Shown one piece after another: positions 1-12,800 of a DNA stretch of 64,000 nt. Source of the stretch: Colletes latitarsis (lineage: Eukaryota; Arthropoda; Insecta; Hymenoptera; Colletidae); the NCBI RefSeq assembly GCF_051014445.1, contig NW_027488377.1, positions 1,984,001 through 2,048,000 on the forward strand. The letters run 5' to 3'. Each line of letters starts with the position of its first letter. Position 1 is the first letter of the stretch. Made by a program: the position numbers and the translations under genes. The notes under the pieces are model-generated. The model worked only from the letters and a program-made list of their open reading frames with translations. It was not told where the DNA came from and made no database searches.

Positions 1-1414
1 GCATTTTTCGCAAACTCGAATGGCCAGAACCTGGGCTTTTTCCCGTTAGGATTACGTAGTAATGTGGTACCACACCGAAACTGTCAATTATACTTGGTTC
101 CGATTAATATTTTAGAGGATAACGACGGTTATGTCTGGGTTAGGTCTGGTATTTGCAATCATCTGAATCATACTTTCGCATTTTTCGCATACTTGGATTG
201 CCAGAACCTGGGCTTCTTCTAGTTTGGATCACGTAGTAATGTGGCACCACACAGAAACAGTCAATTAAACCTGGTTCCGACTAATATGTTAGAGGATATC
301 ACCGGTTAGGTCTGGGTTACGTCTGATAATTGCAATCATCATCCTCTTGCTTTTGCATTTCTCGCATACTTGTTGGCCAGATCCTTGGTTTTTTCTGATT
401 TGGATTACGTAGTAATGTGGTACAACACCGAAGCAGTCAATTTTACCTGGTTGCGATTAATATTTTAGAGGAGAACGCCGGTTATGTCTGGGTTAGGTCT
501 GGTATTTGCCATCATCTGACTCATACTTTCGCATTTTTTGCATTCTTGTTGGCCAGATCCTGGGTTTTTTACTGGTTTGGACCACGTAGTAATGTGGTAC
601 AACACTGAGACAGACAATTATACCTGGTTCCGATTAATATTTTAGAGGATAACGCCGGTTATGTCTGGGTTTGGTCTGGTAATTGCCATCATCTAACTCA
701 TACTTTCGCATTTTTCGCAAACTCGAATGGCCAGAACCTGGGCTTTTTCCCGTTAGGATTACGTAGTAATGTGGTACCACACCGAAACTGTCAATTAAAC
801 TTGGTTCCGATTAATATTTTAGAGGATAACGACGGTTATGTCTGGGTTAGGTCTGGTATTTGCAATCATCTGAATCATACTTTCGCATTTTTCGCATACT
901 TGGATTGCCAGAGCCTGGGCTTCTTCTAGTTTGGATCACGTAGTAATGTGGCACCACACAGAAACAGTCAATTAAACCTGGTTCCGACTAATATGTTAGA
1001 GGATATCACCGGTTAGGTCTGGGTTACGTCTGATAATTGCAATCATCATCCTCTTGCTTTTGCATTTCTCGCATACTTGTTGGCCAGATCCTTGGTTTTT
1101 TCTGATTTGGATTACGTAGTAATGTGGTACAACACCGAAGCAGTCAATTTTACCTGGTTGCGATTAATATTTTAGAGGAGAACGCCGGTTATGTCTGGGT
1201 TAGGTCTGGTATTTGCCATCATCTGACTCATACTTTCGCATTTTTTGCATTCTTGTTGGCCAGATCCTGGGTTTTTTACTGGTTTGGACCACGTAGTAAT
1301 GTGGTACAACACTGAGACAGACAATTATACCTGGTTCCGATTAATATTTTAGAGGATAACGCCGGTTATGTCTGGGTTTGGTCTGGTAATTGCCATCATC
1401 TAACTCATACTTTC
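1..1414 (+). repeat. Two tandem copies of a 707 bp four-monomer unit
   Basis: Positions 1-707 and 708-1,414 are almost identical and offset by 707 bp, that is four monomers averaging 176.75 bp, a small higher-order repeat. The order of monomer subtypes repeats exactly; one visible difference is CAGAACCTGGG in the first copy against CAGAGCCTGGG in the second. The pair recurs at 11,284-12,697 and 13,755-15,168. The third unit position (from about 1,415) diverges immediately after GCATTTTTCGCA, so this is a pair and not a longer higher-order array. Confidence 0.9.
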
Positions 1415-3162
1415 GCATTTTTCGCATACTTGAATGGCCAGATCCTGGGCTCTTGCTGATTTGGATCGGGTAGTAATGTGGTACCAAACCGAAACAGTCA
1501 ATTAAAGCTGGTTTCGATCAATATTTTAGAGGATAACGCCGGTTATGTCTGACTTAGGTCTGGTATTTGCCATCATCTAACTCATAGTTTTGCAATCTTC
1601 GCATACTTGTTGGCCAGATACTTGGTTTTTTCTGGTTTGGATCACGTAGTACGTGGTACAACACCGAAGGAGTCAATTAAACTTGCTTACGATTAATATT
1701 TTAGAGGATAACTCTGGTTATGTCGGGGTTAGTTCTGGTATTTGCAATCATCTGGCTCATACTTTCGCATTTTTCGCACACTTGAATGGCCAGATCCTGG
1801 GCTCTTGCTGATTTGGATCACGTAGTAATGTGGTACCAAACCGAAACAGTCAATTAATGCTGGTTTCGATCAATATTTTAGGGGGAAACACCGGTTATGT
1901 CTGGGTTAGGTCTCCTATTTGCCATCATCTACCTCATACTTTCGCATTTTTCGCATATTTGTTGTCTAGATCCTGGGTTTTTTCTGGTTTGGATTACATA
2001 GTAATGTGGTACCACACCGAAACAGTCAATTAAACCTGGTTCCGATTAATATTTTAGAGGATAACGCCGGTTATGTCTGGGTTAGGTCTGGTATTTGCAA
2101 TCATCTGTCTCATACTTTCGTATTTTTCGCATACTTGAAAGGCCAGTACCTGGGCTATTTCCAGTTTGGATCACGTAGTAATGTGGCACCACACCGAAAC
2201 AGTCAATTAAACCTGGTTCCGATTAATATTTTAGAGGATATCACCGGTTAGGTCTGGGTTACGTCTGATAATTGCAATCATCATCCTCTTGCTTTTGCAT
2301 TTCTCGCATACTTGTTGGCCAGATCCTTGGTTTTATCTGGTTTGGATCACATAGTAATGTGGTACCGCACCGAAATAGTCAATTAAATCTGGTTGCGATT
2401 TATATTTTAGAGGATATCGCCGGTTATGTCTGGGTTAGGTCTGGTATTTGCCATCATCTAGCTCATACTTTCGCATATTTCGCATACTTGTTGGCCAGAT
2501 CCTGTGCTTTTGATGATTTGGATCACGTAGTAATGTAGTATCACACTGAAGGGGCCAATTAAGCCTGTTTCCGATTAATATTTTACAGGATAAGGCCGGT
2601 TACGTCTGGGCTAGGTCTGGTATTTGCAATCATGTGACTCGTACTTTCGTATTTTTCGCATACTTGTTGTCTAGATCCTGGGTTATTTCTGGTTTGGATT
2701 ACATAGTGATGTTGTACCACACCGAAACAGTCAATTAAACCTGGTTGCGATTAATATTTTGGAGGATAACGCCGGTTATGTCTGGGTTAGGTCTGGTATT
2801 TGCCATCATCTGCCTCATACTTTCGCATTTTTCGCATACTTGAATGGCCAGATCCTCGGCTTTTTCTGATTTGGATCTCGTAGTAATGTGGTACTACACT
2901 GAGACAGACAATTATACCAGGTTCCGATTAATATTTTAGAGTATAACGCCGGTTACGTCTGGGTTAGGTCTGGTATTTGCAATCATGTGACTCGTACTTT
3001 CGCATTTTTCGCATACTTGTTGGCCAGATCCTCGGTTTTTTTCTGATTTGGATTAGGTAGTAATGTGGTACCACACCGAAACAGTGAATTAAACCTGGTT
3101 CCGATTAACATTTTAGAGGATAACGCCGGTTATGTCTGGGTTAGGTCTGGTATTTGCAATCA
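1..3162 (+). repeat. Satellite family A array, left block
   Basis: Tandem monomers of 176-177 bp, about 18 copies. Landmarks recurring once per monomer are GGTTATGTCTGGGTTAGGTC, CTCATACTTTCGCATTTTTC, TTGGCCAGATCCTGGG, GTAATGTGGTACCACACCGA and TTAATATTTTAGAGGATAAC. Monomers differ among themselves by scattered substitutions, and some fall into recognisable subtypes, for example those with a CATCATCCTCTTGCTTTTGC segment. The strand given is only a convention for this orientation of the monomer. Short open frames of 60-90 codons recur here, but 176 is not a multiple of 3 and the frames simply echo the monomer, so no gene is called. No other gene-like feature is seen in the block. Confidence 0.97.
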
Positions 3163-3175
3163 TCTGACCCATACT
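3163..3175. repeat. Target-site duplication, left copy of truncated element 1
   Basis: The 13 bp TCTGACCCATACT occurs here just before the poly(T) run and again at 3,870-3,882 just after the other end of the insert. It is part of the satellite monomer, so it marks the insertion site. A single A at 3,176 lies between it and the poly(T) and could be non-templated. Confidence 0.88.
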
Positions 3176-3869
3176 ATTTTTTTTTTTTTTTTTTTTTTTT
3201 GTCGTGGGGAAAATCTTCGAAAGACTCCCTCCCACCTCCTTGGGGAGAGGTGGGAGGGGTGTGTGGGATTCCCCGCGCCCGTACAACGACAGGCGCGGGA
3301 CCTACCCACTAAAAACCCCACGGTGACCCTTCGGCACGCTTTGGGAGGATACCGGGAATCGCTCGAAGCATTCTTCCGGTATCCTCCCCGTGCCCGCGCT
3401 TTCGCGCCCATCCCCCGGGGGGACAATCGGTCCCCCCAGTAGACACACTGCCTCATAGCGGCGGGACGGGGCCACTCCACCCCGCCGCTATCCGTCCCGG
3501 GGCCGCGTTTAGTGGCGGCTGCGAGCCCCAACTCGCAACCGCCCGCGACCCCGTTTCCACCCCTCGGCGGCCGGGCGTTCATGGCCGCACCAGACCGCCG
3601 AGGGTGCCTCCCCTTGCGTCGGACCGGTAGGGGGAGGCACTCCTACCCCCAACCGGTCCGACCCGGCGCCGCCTGGCGGGAGGAGGGTCCCCTCAGGACC
3701 CCCCTCCCAGCCTAGGTCATCCGCCACGCCGAGGCGGTCGCCCGCGACGCCTCGCGACCGGGCGACGACCTCGGGCCACCGCACGAGCGCGAGATTCAGC
3801 GCGCCGCTGAAGCTCGATCTCCCTCCCCGCGGCCTCCTTCTGCAACATTACGTTCTCGCAGAAGGAGGC
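3176..3869 (-). mobile_element. 5'-truncated R1-clade non-LTR retrotransposon, copy 1
   Basis: On the minus strand this 694 bp insert begins inside the last 47 codons of ORF2 (equivalent to alanine 1011 of the complete element), runs through the whole 3' UTR and ends in A24 (T24 at 3,177-3,200 on the plus strand). Over the 516 bp of 3' UTR only 4 substitutions separate it from the complete element at 24,859-25,374. In the coding remnant it carries 12 extra bases forming a near-palindrome at 3,790-3,816. A 13 bp target-site duplication flanks it, as expected for target-primed reverse transcription with 5' truncation. It is base-for-base the same as the copy at 16,930-17,623, so the pair arose by segmental duplication. 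Confidence 0.96.
3717..3869 (-). pseudogene. ORF2 C-terminal remnant, copy 1
   Basis: The last 50 codons plus stop of ORF2 survive in frame at the 5' edge of the truncated insert. They correspond to residues 1011-1056 of the complete protein, with four additional codons from a 12 bp indel. No start, endonuclease or reverse transcriptase sequence is present, so it cannot make a working enzyme. Confidence 0.85.
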
Positions 3870-3882
3870 TCTGACCCATACT
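3870..3882. repeat. Target-site duplication, right copy of truncated element 1
   Basis: TCTGACCCATACT, identical to 3,163-3,175. The first T could belong to either element or satellite. Confidence 0.86.
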
Positions 3883-6800
3883 TTCGCATTTTTCGAATAT
3901 TTGTTGACCAGATCCAGGGCTTTTGCTGATTTGGATCACGTAGTAATGCGGTACCACACCGAAACAGTCGATTAAACCTCGTTGCGATTAATATTTTAGA
4001 GGATAACACCGGTTTGGTCTGGGTTACGTCTGATAATTGCAATCATCATCCTTTTGCTTTTGCATTTCTCGCATACTTGTTGGCCAGATCCTGGGTTTTT
4101 TCTGATTCGGATTACGTAGTAATATGGTACCACACCGAAACAGTCAATTAAACCTGGTTCCGATTAATATTTCAGAGGATAACGCTGGTTATGTCTGGGT
4201 TATTTCTGGTATTTGCTATCATCTGGCTCATACATTCGCATTTTTCGCATACCTGTTGGCCAGACCTTGGGATTTTTCTGATTTGATTACATAGTAATGT
4301 GGTACCACACCGAAACAGTCAATTAAACCTGGTTCCGATTAATATTTTAGAGGATAACGGCGGTTATGTCTGGGTTAGGTCTGGTATTTGCCATCATCAG
4401 CCTCATACTTTCGCATTCTATGCATTCTTGTTGGCCAGATCCTGGGGTTTATCTGGTTTGGATCACATAGTAATGTGGTACCGCACCGAAATAGTCAATT
4501 AAACCTGGTTGCGATTTATATTTTAGAGGATAACGACGGTTATGTCTGGGTTGGGTCTGGTATTTGCCATCATCTAGCTCATACTTTCGCATTTTTCGCA
4601 AACTCGAATAGCCAGAACCTGGGGTTTTTCCCGTTAGGATTACGTAGTAATGTGGTACCACACCGAAACTGTCAATTAAACCTGGTTCCGATTAATATTT
4701 TAGAGGATAACGACGGTTATGTCTGGGTTAGGTCTGGTATTTGCAATCATCTGAATCATACTTTCGCATTTTTCGCATACTTGTATTGCCAGAACCTGGG
4801 CTTTTTCTAGTTTGGATCACGTAGTAATGTGGCACCACACAGAAACAGTCAATTGTACCTGGTTGCGATTAATATTTTAGAGGAGAACGCCGGTTATGTC
4901 TGGGTTAGGTCTGGTATTTGCAATCATCTTCCTCTTGCTTTCGCATTTTTCGCATACTTGTTGGCCAGATCCTGGGATTTATCAGGTTGTATCACGTAGT
5001 AATGTGGTACCACACTGGTACAGTCAATTAATCCTGGTTCCGATTAACATTTTAGAGGATAACGCCGGTTATGTCTGGGTTAGGTCTTGTATTTGCAATC
5101 ATCTGACTCATACTTTCGCATTTTTCGCATACTTGTTGTCTAGATCCTGGATTTGTACTGGTTTGGATTACATAGTAATGAGGTACCACACCGAAACAGT
5201 CAATTAAACGCGGTTGCGTTTAATATTTTAGAGGATAACGCCGGATATGTCTAGGTTAGGTCTGGTATTTGCCATCATCAGCCTGATACTTTCGCATTTT
5301 ATGCATTCTTGTTGGTCAGATCCTGGGGTTTATTTGGTTTGGATCACATAGTAATGTGGTACCGCACCGAAATAGTCAATTAAACCTGGTTCCGATTAAT
5401 ATTTTAGAGGATAACGCCGGTTATGTCTGGGTTAGGTCTGGTATTTGCAATCATCTGACTCATAGTTTTGCAATCTTCGCAGACTTGTTGGCCAGATCCT
5501 TGGTTTTTTCTGGTTTGGATCACGTAGTAACGTGGTACAACACCGAAGCAGTCAATTAAACTTGGTCACGATTAATATTTTAGAGGAAAACTCCGGTTAT
5601 GTCGGGGTTAGTTCTGGTATTTGCAATCATCTGGCTCATACATTCGCATTTTTCGCATACTTGTTGGCCAGATACTGGGTTTTTTCCGGTTTGGGTCACG
5701 TAGTAATGTGGTACCACACTGAAACAGTCAATTATACCGGTACCGATTAATATTTTCGAGGATAACCCTGGTTATGTCGGGGTTAGTTCTGGTATTTGCA
5801 ATCATCTGGCTCATACTTTCGCATTTTTCGCACACTTGAATGGCCAGATCCTGGGCTCTTGCTGATTTGGATCACGTAGTAATGTGGTACCAAACCGAAA
5901 CAGTCAATTAATGCTGGTTTCGATCAATATTTCAGGGGGAAACACCGGTTATGTCTGGGTTAGGTCTGGTATTTGCCATCATCTACCTCATACTTTCGCA
6001 TTTTATGCATTCTTGTTGGCCAGATCCTGGGTTTTCTCTGGTTTGGATCACATAGTAATGTGGTACCACACCGAAACAGTCAACTAAACCTGGTTCCGAT
6101 TAATATTTTAGAGGATAACGCCGGTTAGGTCTGGGTTAGGTCTGGTATTTGCAATCATCTGTCTCATACTTTCGTATTTTTCGCATACTTGAATGGCCAG
6201 TACCTGGGCTATTTCCAGTTTGGTTCGCGTAGTAATGTGGCACCACACCGAAACAGTCAATTAAACCTGGTTGCGATTTATATTTTAGAGGATAACGGCG
6301 GTTATGTCTGGGTTAGGTCTGGTATTTGCCATCGTCTAGCTCATACTTTCGCACTTTTCGCATACTTGTTGGCCAGATCCTGGGCTTTTCCTGATTTGGA
6401 TCACGTAGTAATGTGGTACTACACTGAAACTGTCTCTTAAACATGGTTTCGATTAATATTTTAGAAGATAACGCCGGTTATGTCTGGGTTAGGTCTGGAA
6501 TTTGCAATTATCTGACACATACTTTCGCATTTTTCGCATACTTGTTGTCTAGATCCTGGGTTTTTTGTGGTTTGGATTACATAGTAATGTGGTACCACAC
6601 GGAAACAGTCAATTAAACCTTGTTGCGATTATTATTATAGAGGATAACGCCGGTTATGCCTGGGTTAGTTCCAGTATTTGCAATCGCCTGGCTCATACTT
6701 TCGGATTTTTCGCATACTTCTTGGCCAGATCCTGGGTTTTTTCCGGTTTGTATTACGTACTAATATGGTACCACACCGAAAAAGTTAATTAAACCTGGTT

Positions 6801-9800
6801 CCGATTTATATTTTAGAGGATAACGCCGGTTATGTCTGGGTTAGGTCTGGTATTTGCAATCATCTGACTCATACTTTCGCATTTTTCGCATACTTGTTGT
6901 CTAGATCCTGGATTTGTTCTGGTTTGGATTACATAGTAATGTGGTACCACACCGAAACAGTCAATTAAACGCGGTTGCGGTTAATATTTTAGAGGATAAC
7001 GCCGGTTATGTCTGGGTTAGGTCTGGTATTAGCCATCATCTGCCTCATACTTTCGCATTTTATGCATTCTTGTTGGCCAGATCCTTTGTTTTTTCTGGTT
7101 TGGATCACATAGTAATGTGGTACCGCACCGAAACAGTCAATTAAACCTTGTTGCGATTAATATTTTAGAGGATAACGGCGGTTATGTATTGGGTTAGGTC
7201 TGGAATTTGCCATCATCTAGCTCATACATTCGCATTTTTCGCATACTTGTTGGCCAGATCCTGGGCTTATGCTGATTTGGATCACGTAGTAATGTGCTAC
7301 CACACTGAAGGGGTCAATTAAACCTGGTTCCGATTAATATTTTGGAGGATAACGCCGGCTATGTCTGGGTTAGGTCTGGTATTTGCCATAATCTAACTCA
7401 TAGTTTTGCAATCTTCGCATACTTGTTGGCCAGATCCTTGGTTTTTTCTGGTTTGGATCACGTAGTAACGTGGTACAACACCGAAGGAGTCAATTAAGCT
7501 TGGTTACGATTAATATTTTAGAGGATAACTCTGGTTTTGTCGGGGTTAGTTCTGGTATTTGCAATCATCTGTCTCATACTTTCGCATTTTTCGCATACTT
7601 CTTGGCCAGATCCCGGGCTTTTGCTGATTTGGATCACGTAGTAATGTGATACCACACCGATACAGTCAATTAAACCTGGTTGCGATTTATATTTTAGAGG
7701 ATAACGGCGGTTATGTCTGGGTTAGGTCTGGTATTTGCAATCATCTGACTCATACTTTCGCATTTTTCGCATACTTGTTGTCTAGATCCTGGATTTGTTC
7801 TGGTTTGGATTACATAGTAATGTGGTACCACACCGAAACAGTCAATTAAACCTCGTTGCGATTAATATTTCAGAGGTTAACACCGGTTAGGTCTGGGTTA
7901 CGTCTGATATTTGCAATCATCATCGTCTTGCTATCGCATTTCTCGCATACTTGTTGGCCAGATCCTGGGTTTTTTCTGATTGGGATTACGTAGTAATGTG
8001 GTGCCACACCGAAACATTCAATTAAACCTGGTTCCGATTAATATTTTAGAGGATAACGCTGGTTATGTCTGGGTCAGTTCGAGTATTTGCAATCATCTGG
8101 CCCATACTTTCGCATTTTTCGCATACTTGTTGGCCAGATCCTGAGCTTTTGCTCATTTGGATCACGTTGTAATGTGGTACCACACTGAAGGGGTCAATTA
8201 AACCTGGTTCCGATTAATATTTTAGAGGATATCACCGGTTATGTCCGCGTTAGGTCTGGTATTTGCAATCATCTGGCTCATACTTTCGCATTTTTCGAAT
8301 ACTTGTTGGCCAGATCCTTGGTTTTTTCTGATTTGGATTACGTAGTAATGTGGTACCACACCGGAACAGCCAATTAAACCTGGTTGCGATTAATATTTTA
8401 GAGGATAACGCCGGTTATGTCTGGGTTAGGTCTGGTATTTGCAATCATCTGTCTCATACTTTCGTATTTTTCGCATGCTTGAATGGCCAGTACCTGGGCT
8501 ATTTCCGCTTTAGATCACGTAGTAATGTGGCACCACACCGAAACAGTCAATTAAACCTGGTTCCGATTAATATTTTAGAGGATAACGCCGGTTATGTCTG
8601 GGTTAGGTCTGGTATTTGCAATCATCTGACTCATACTTTCGCATTTTTCGCATACTTGTTGTCTAGATCCTGGGTTTTTTGTGGTTTGGATTACATAGTA
8701 ATGTGGTACCACACGGAAACAGTCAATTAAACCTGGTTCCGATTAATATTTTAGAGGATAACGCCGGTTATGTCTGGGTTAGGTCTGGTATTTGCAATCA
8801 TCTGACTCATACTTTCGCATTTTTCGCATACTTGCTGTCTAGATCCTGGATTTGTTGTGGTTTGGATTACGTACTAATATGGTACCACACCGAAAAAGTC
8901 AATTAAACCTGGTTCCGATTAATATTTTAGAGGATAACGCCGGTTATGTCTGGGTTAGGTCTGGTATTTGCAATCATCTGACTCATACTTTCGCATTTTT
9001 CGCATACTTGTTGTCTAGATCCTGGATTTGTTCTGGTTTGGATTACGTAGTAATGTTGTACCACACCGAAACAGTCAATTAAACGCGGTTGCGGTTAATA
9101 TTTTAGAGGATAACGCCGGTTATGTCTGGGTTAGGTCTGGTATTTGCCATCATCTAGCTCATACTTTCGTATTTTTCGCATACTCCAATGGCCAGAGCCA
9201 GGGCTTTTTCCCGTTAGGATTACGTAGTAATGTGGTACCACACCGAAACTGTCAATTAAACCTGGTTCCGATTAATATTCTAGAGGATAACGCCGGTTAT
9301 ATTTGCGTTAGTTCCGGTATTAGCAATCATCTGGCTCATACTTTCGCATTTTTCGCATACTTCCTGGCCAGATCCCGGGCTTTTGCTGATTTGGATCAGG
9401 TAGTAATGTAGTATCACACTGAAGGGGCCAATTAAGCCTGTTTCCGATTAATATTTTACAGGATAACGCCGGTTACGTCTGGGCTAGGTCTGGTATTTGC
9501 ATCCATGTGACTCGTACTTTCGTATTTTTCGCAGACTTGTTGTCTAGATCCTGGGTTATTTCTGGTTTGGATTACATAGTGATGTTGTACCACACCGAAA
9601 CAGCTGATTAAACCTGGTTGCGATTATTATTTCAGAGGATAACGCTGGTTATGTCTGGGTTAGGTCTGGTATTTGCCATCATCTGCCTCATACTTTCGCA
9701 TTTTTCGCATACTTGAATGGCCAGATCCTCGGCTTTTTCTGATTTGGATCTCGTCGTAATGTGGTACTACACTGAGGCAGACAATTATACCAGGTTCCGA

Positions 9801-12800
9801 TTAATATTTTAGAGTATAACGCCGGTTATGCCTGGGTTAGGTCTGGTATTTGCAATCATCTAGTTCATAGTTTCGTATTTTTCGCATACTTGTTGGCCAG
9901 ATCCTGGGCTCTTGCTGATTTGGATGACGTAGAAATGTGGTACCAAACCGAAACAGTCAATTAAAGCTGGTTTCGATCAATATTTTAGAGGAGAACGCCG
10001 GTTATGTCTGGGTTAGGTCTGATATTTGCCATCATCTGACTCATACTTTCGCATTTTTTGCATTCTTGTTGGCCAGATCCTGGGTTTTTTACTGGTTTGG
10101 ATAACGTACTAATGTGGTGCCACAATGAAATAGTCAATTCTACCTGTATTCGATCAACATTTTATGAGATATCACCGGTTAGGTCTGGGCTCCGTCTGGT
10201 AATTGCAATGATCTTCCTCTTGCTTTCGCATTTTTCGCATACTTGTTGGCCAGATCCTGGGCTTTTTCTGATTTGTATCACGTAGTAATGTGGTACCACA
10301 CTGGTACAGTCAATTAATCCTGGTTCCGATTAATATTTTAGAGGATAACGCCGGTTATGACTGGGTTAGGTCTGGTATTTGCAATCATCTGACTCATACT
10401 TTCGCATTTTTCGCATACTTGTTGTCTAGATCCTGGATTTGTTCTGGTTTGGATTACATAGTAATGTGGTACCACACCGAAACAGTCAATTAAACCTCGT
10501 TCCGATTAATATTTTAGAGGATATCACCGGTTAGGTCTGGGTTACGTCTGATAATTGCAATCATCATCCTCTTGCTTTTGCATTTCTCGCATACTTGTTG
10601 GCCAGATCCTTGGTTTTTTCTGATTTGGATTACGTAGTAATGTGGTGCCACACCGAAACAGTCAACTAAAACTGGTGCCGATTAATATTTTAGAGGATAG
10701 CGCCGGTTATGTCTGGGTTAGGTCTGGTATTTGCCATCGTCTAGCTCATACTTTCGCACTTTTCGCATACTTGTTGGCCAGATCCTGGGTTTCTTTCTGG
10801 TTTGGATCTCTTAGTAATGTGGTACTACACTGAGACAGACAATTATACCTGGTTCCGATTAATAATTTAGAGGATAACGCCGGTTATGTCTAGGTTAGTT
10901 CTAGTATTTGTAATCATCTGGCCCATACTCTCGCATTTTTCGCATACCTGTTGGCCAGACCTTGCGATTTTTCTTGTTTGATTACATAGTAATGTGGTAC
11001 CACACCGAAACAGTCAATTAAACCTGGTTCCGATTAATATTTTAGAGGATAACGGCGGTTATGTCTGGGTTAGGTCTGGTATTTGCCATCATCAGCATCA
11101 TACTTTCGCATTCTATGCATTCTTGTTGGCCAGATCCTGGGGTTTATCTGGTTTGGATCACATAGTAATGTGGTACCGCACCGAAATAGTCAATTAAACC
11201 TGGTTGCGATTTATATTTTAGAGGATAACGACGGTTATGTCTGGGTTGGGTCTGGTATTTGTCATCATCTAGCTCATACTTTCGCATTTTTCGCAAACTC
11301 GAATGGCCAGAACCTGGGCTTTTTCCCGTTAGGATTACGTAGTAATGTGGTACCACACCGAAACTGTCAATTATACTTGGTTCCGATTAATATCTTAGAG
11401 GATAACGACGGTTATGTCTGGGTTAGGTCTGGTATTTGCAATCATCTGAATCATACTTTCGCATTTTTCGCATACTTGGATTGCCAGAACCTGGGCTTCT
11501 TCTAGTTTGGATCACGTAGTAATGTGGCACCACACAGAAACAGTCAATTAAACCTGGTTCCGACTAATATGTTAGAGGATATCACCGGTTAGGTCTGGGT
11601 TACGTCTGATAATTGCAATCATCATCCTCTTGCTTTTGCATTTCTCGCATACTTGTTGGCCAGATCCTTGGTTTTTTCTGATTTGGATTACGTAGTAATG
11701 TGGTACAACACCGAAGCAGTCAATTTTACCTGGTTGCGATTAATATTTTAGAGGAGAACGCCGGTTATGTCTGGGTTAGGTCTGGTATTTGCCATCATCT
11801 GACTCATACTTTCGCATTTTTTGCATTCTTGTTGGCCAGATCCTGGGTTTTTTACTGGTTTGGACCACGTAGTAATGTGGTACAACACTGAGACAGACAA
11901 TTATACCTGGTTCCGATTAATATTTTAGAGGATAACGCCGGTTATGTCTGGGTTTGGTCTGGTAATTGCCATCATCTAACTCATACTTTCGCATTTTTCG
12001 CAAACTCGAATGGCCAGAACCTGGGCTTTTTCCCGTTAGGATTACGTAGTAATGTGGTACCACACCGAAACTGTCAATTAAACTTGGTTCCGATTAATAT
12101 TTTAGAGGATAACGACGGTTATGTCTGGGTTAGGTCTGGTATTTGCAATCATCTGAATCATACTTTCGCATTTTTCGCATACTTGGATTGCCAGAGCCTG
12201 GGCTTCTTCTAGTTTGGATCACGTAGTAATGTGGCACCACACAGAAACAGTCAATTAAACCTGGTTCCGACTAATATGTTAGAGGATATCACCGGTTAGG
12301 TCTGGGTTACGTCTGATAATTGCAATCATCATCCTCTTGCTTTTGCATTTCTCGCATACTTGTTGGCCAGATCCTTGGTTTTTTCTGATTTGGATTACGT
12401 AGTAATGTGGTACAACACCGAAGCAGTCAATTTTACCTGGTTGCGATTAATATTTTAGAGGAGAACGCCGGTTATGTCTGGGTTAGGTCTGGTATTTGCC
12501 ATCATCTGACTCATACTTTCGCATTTTTTGCATTCTTGTTGGCCAGATCCTGGGTTTTTTACTGGTTTGGACCACGTAGTAATGTGGTACAACACTGAGA
12601 CAGACAATTATACCTGGTTCCGATTAATATTTTAGAGGATAACGCCGGTTATGTCTGGGTTTGGTCTGGTAATTGCCATCATCTAACTCATACTTTCGCA
12701 TTTTTCGCATACTTGAATGGCCAGATCCTGGGCTCTTGCTGATTTGGATCGGGTAGTAATGTGGTACCAAACCGAAACAGTCAATTAAAGCTGGTTTCGA

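Larger units (their letters stand above)
1..5388 (+). repeat. Segmental duplication, copy 1 (partner 13,755-19,319)
   Basis: The sequence from the window's first base to about 5,388 reappears from 13,755 to about 19,319, offset by 13,754 bp. It includes the truncated retroelement, its poly(T) run and both target-site repeats. Divergence is very low over the first 4 kb and rises toward the right end. The two copies slip by one monomer near 4,853: beyond that point the offset becomes 13,931, so copy 1 lacks one monomer that copy 2 has. The duplication may extend left of the window. Confidence 0.9.

Noticed and set aside
3065..3582. Open frames crossing from satellite through poly(T) into the truncated element on both strands
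   Set aside because: They are chimeras of satellite and 3' UTR; the true remnant is the ORF2 tail in a different frame at 3,717-3,869.
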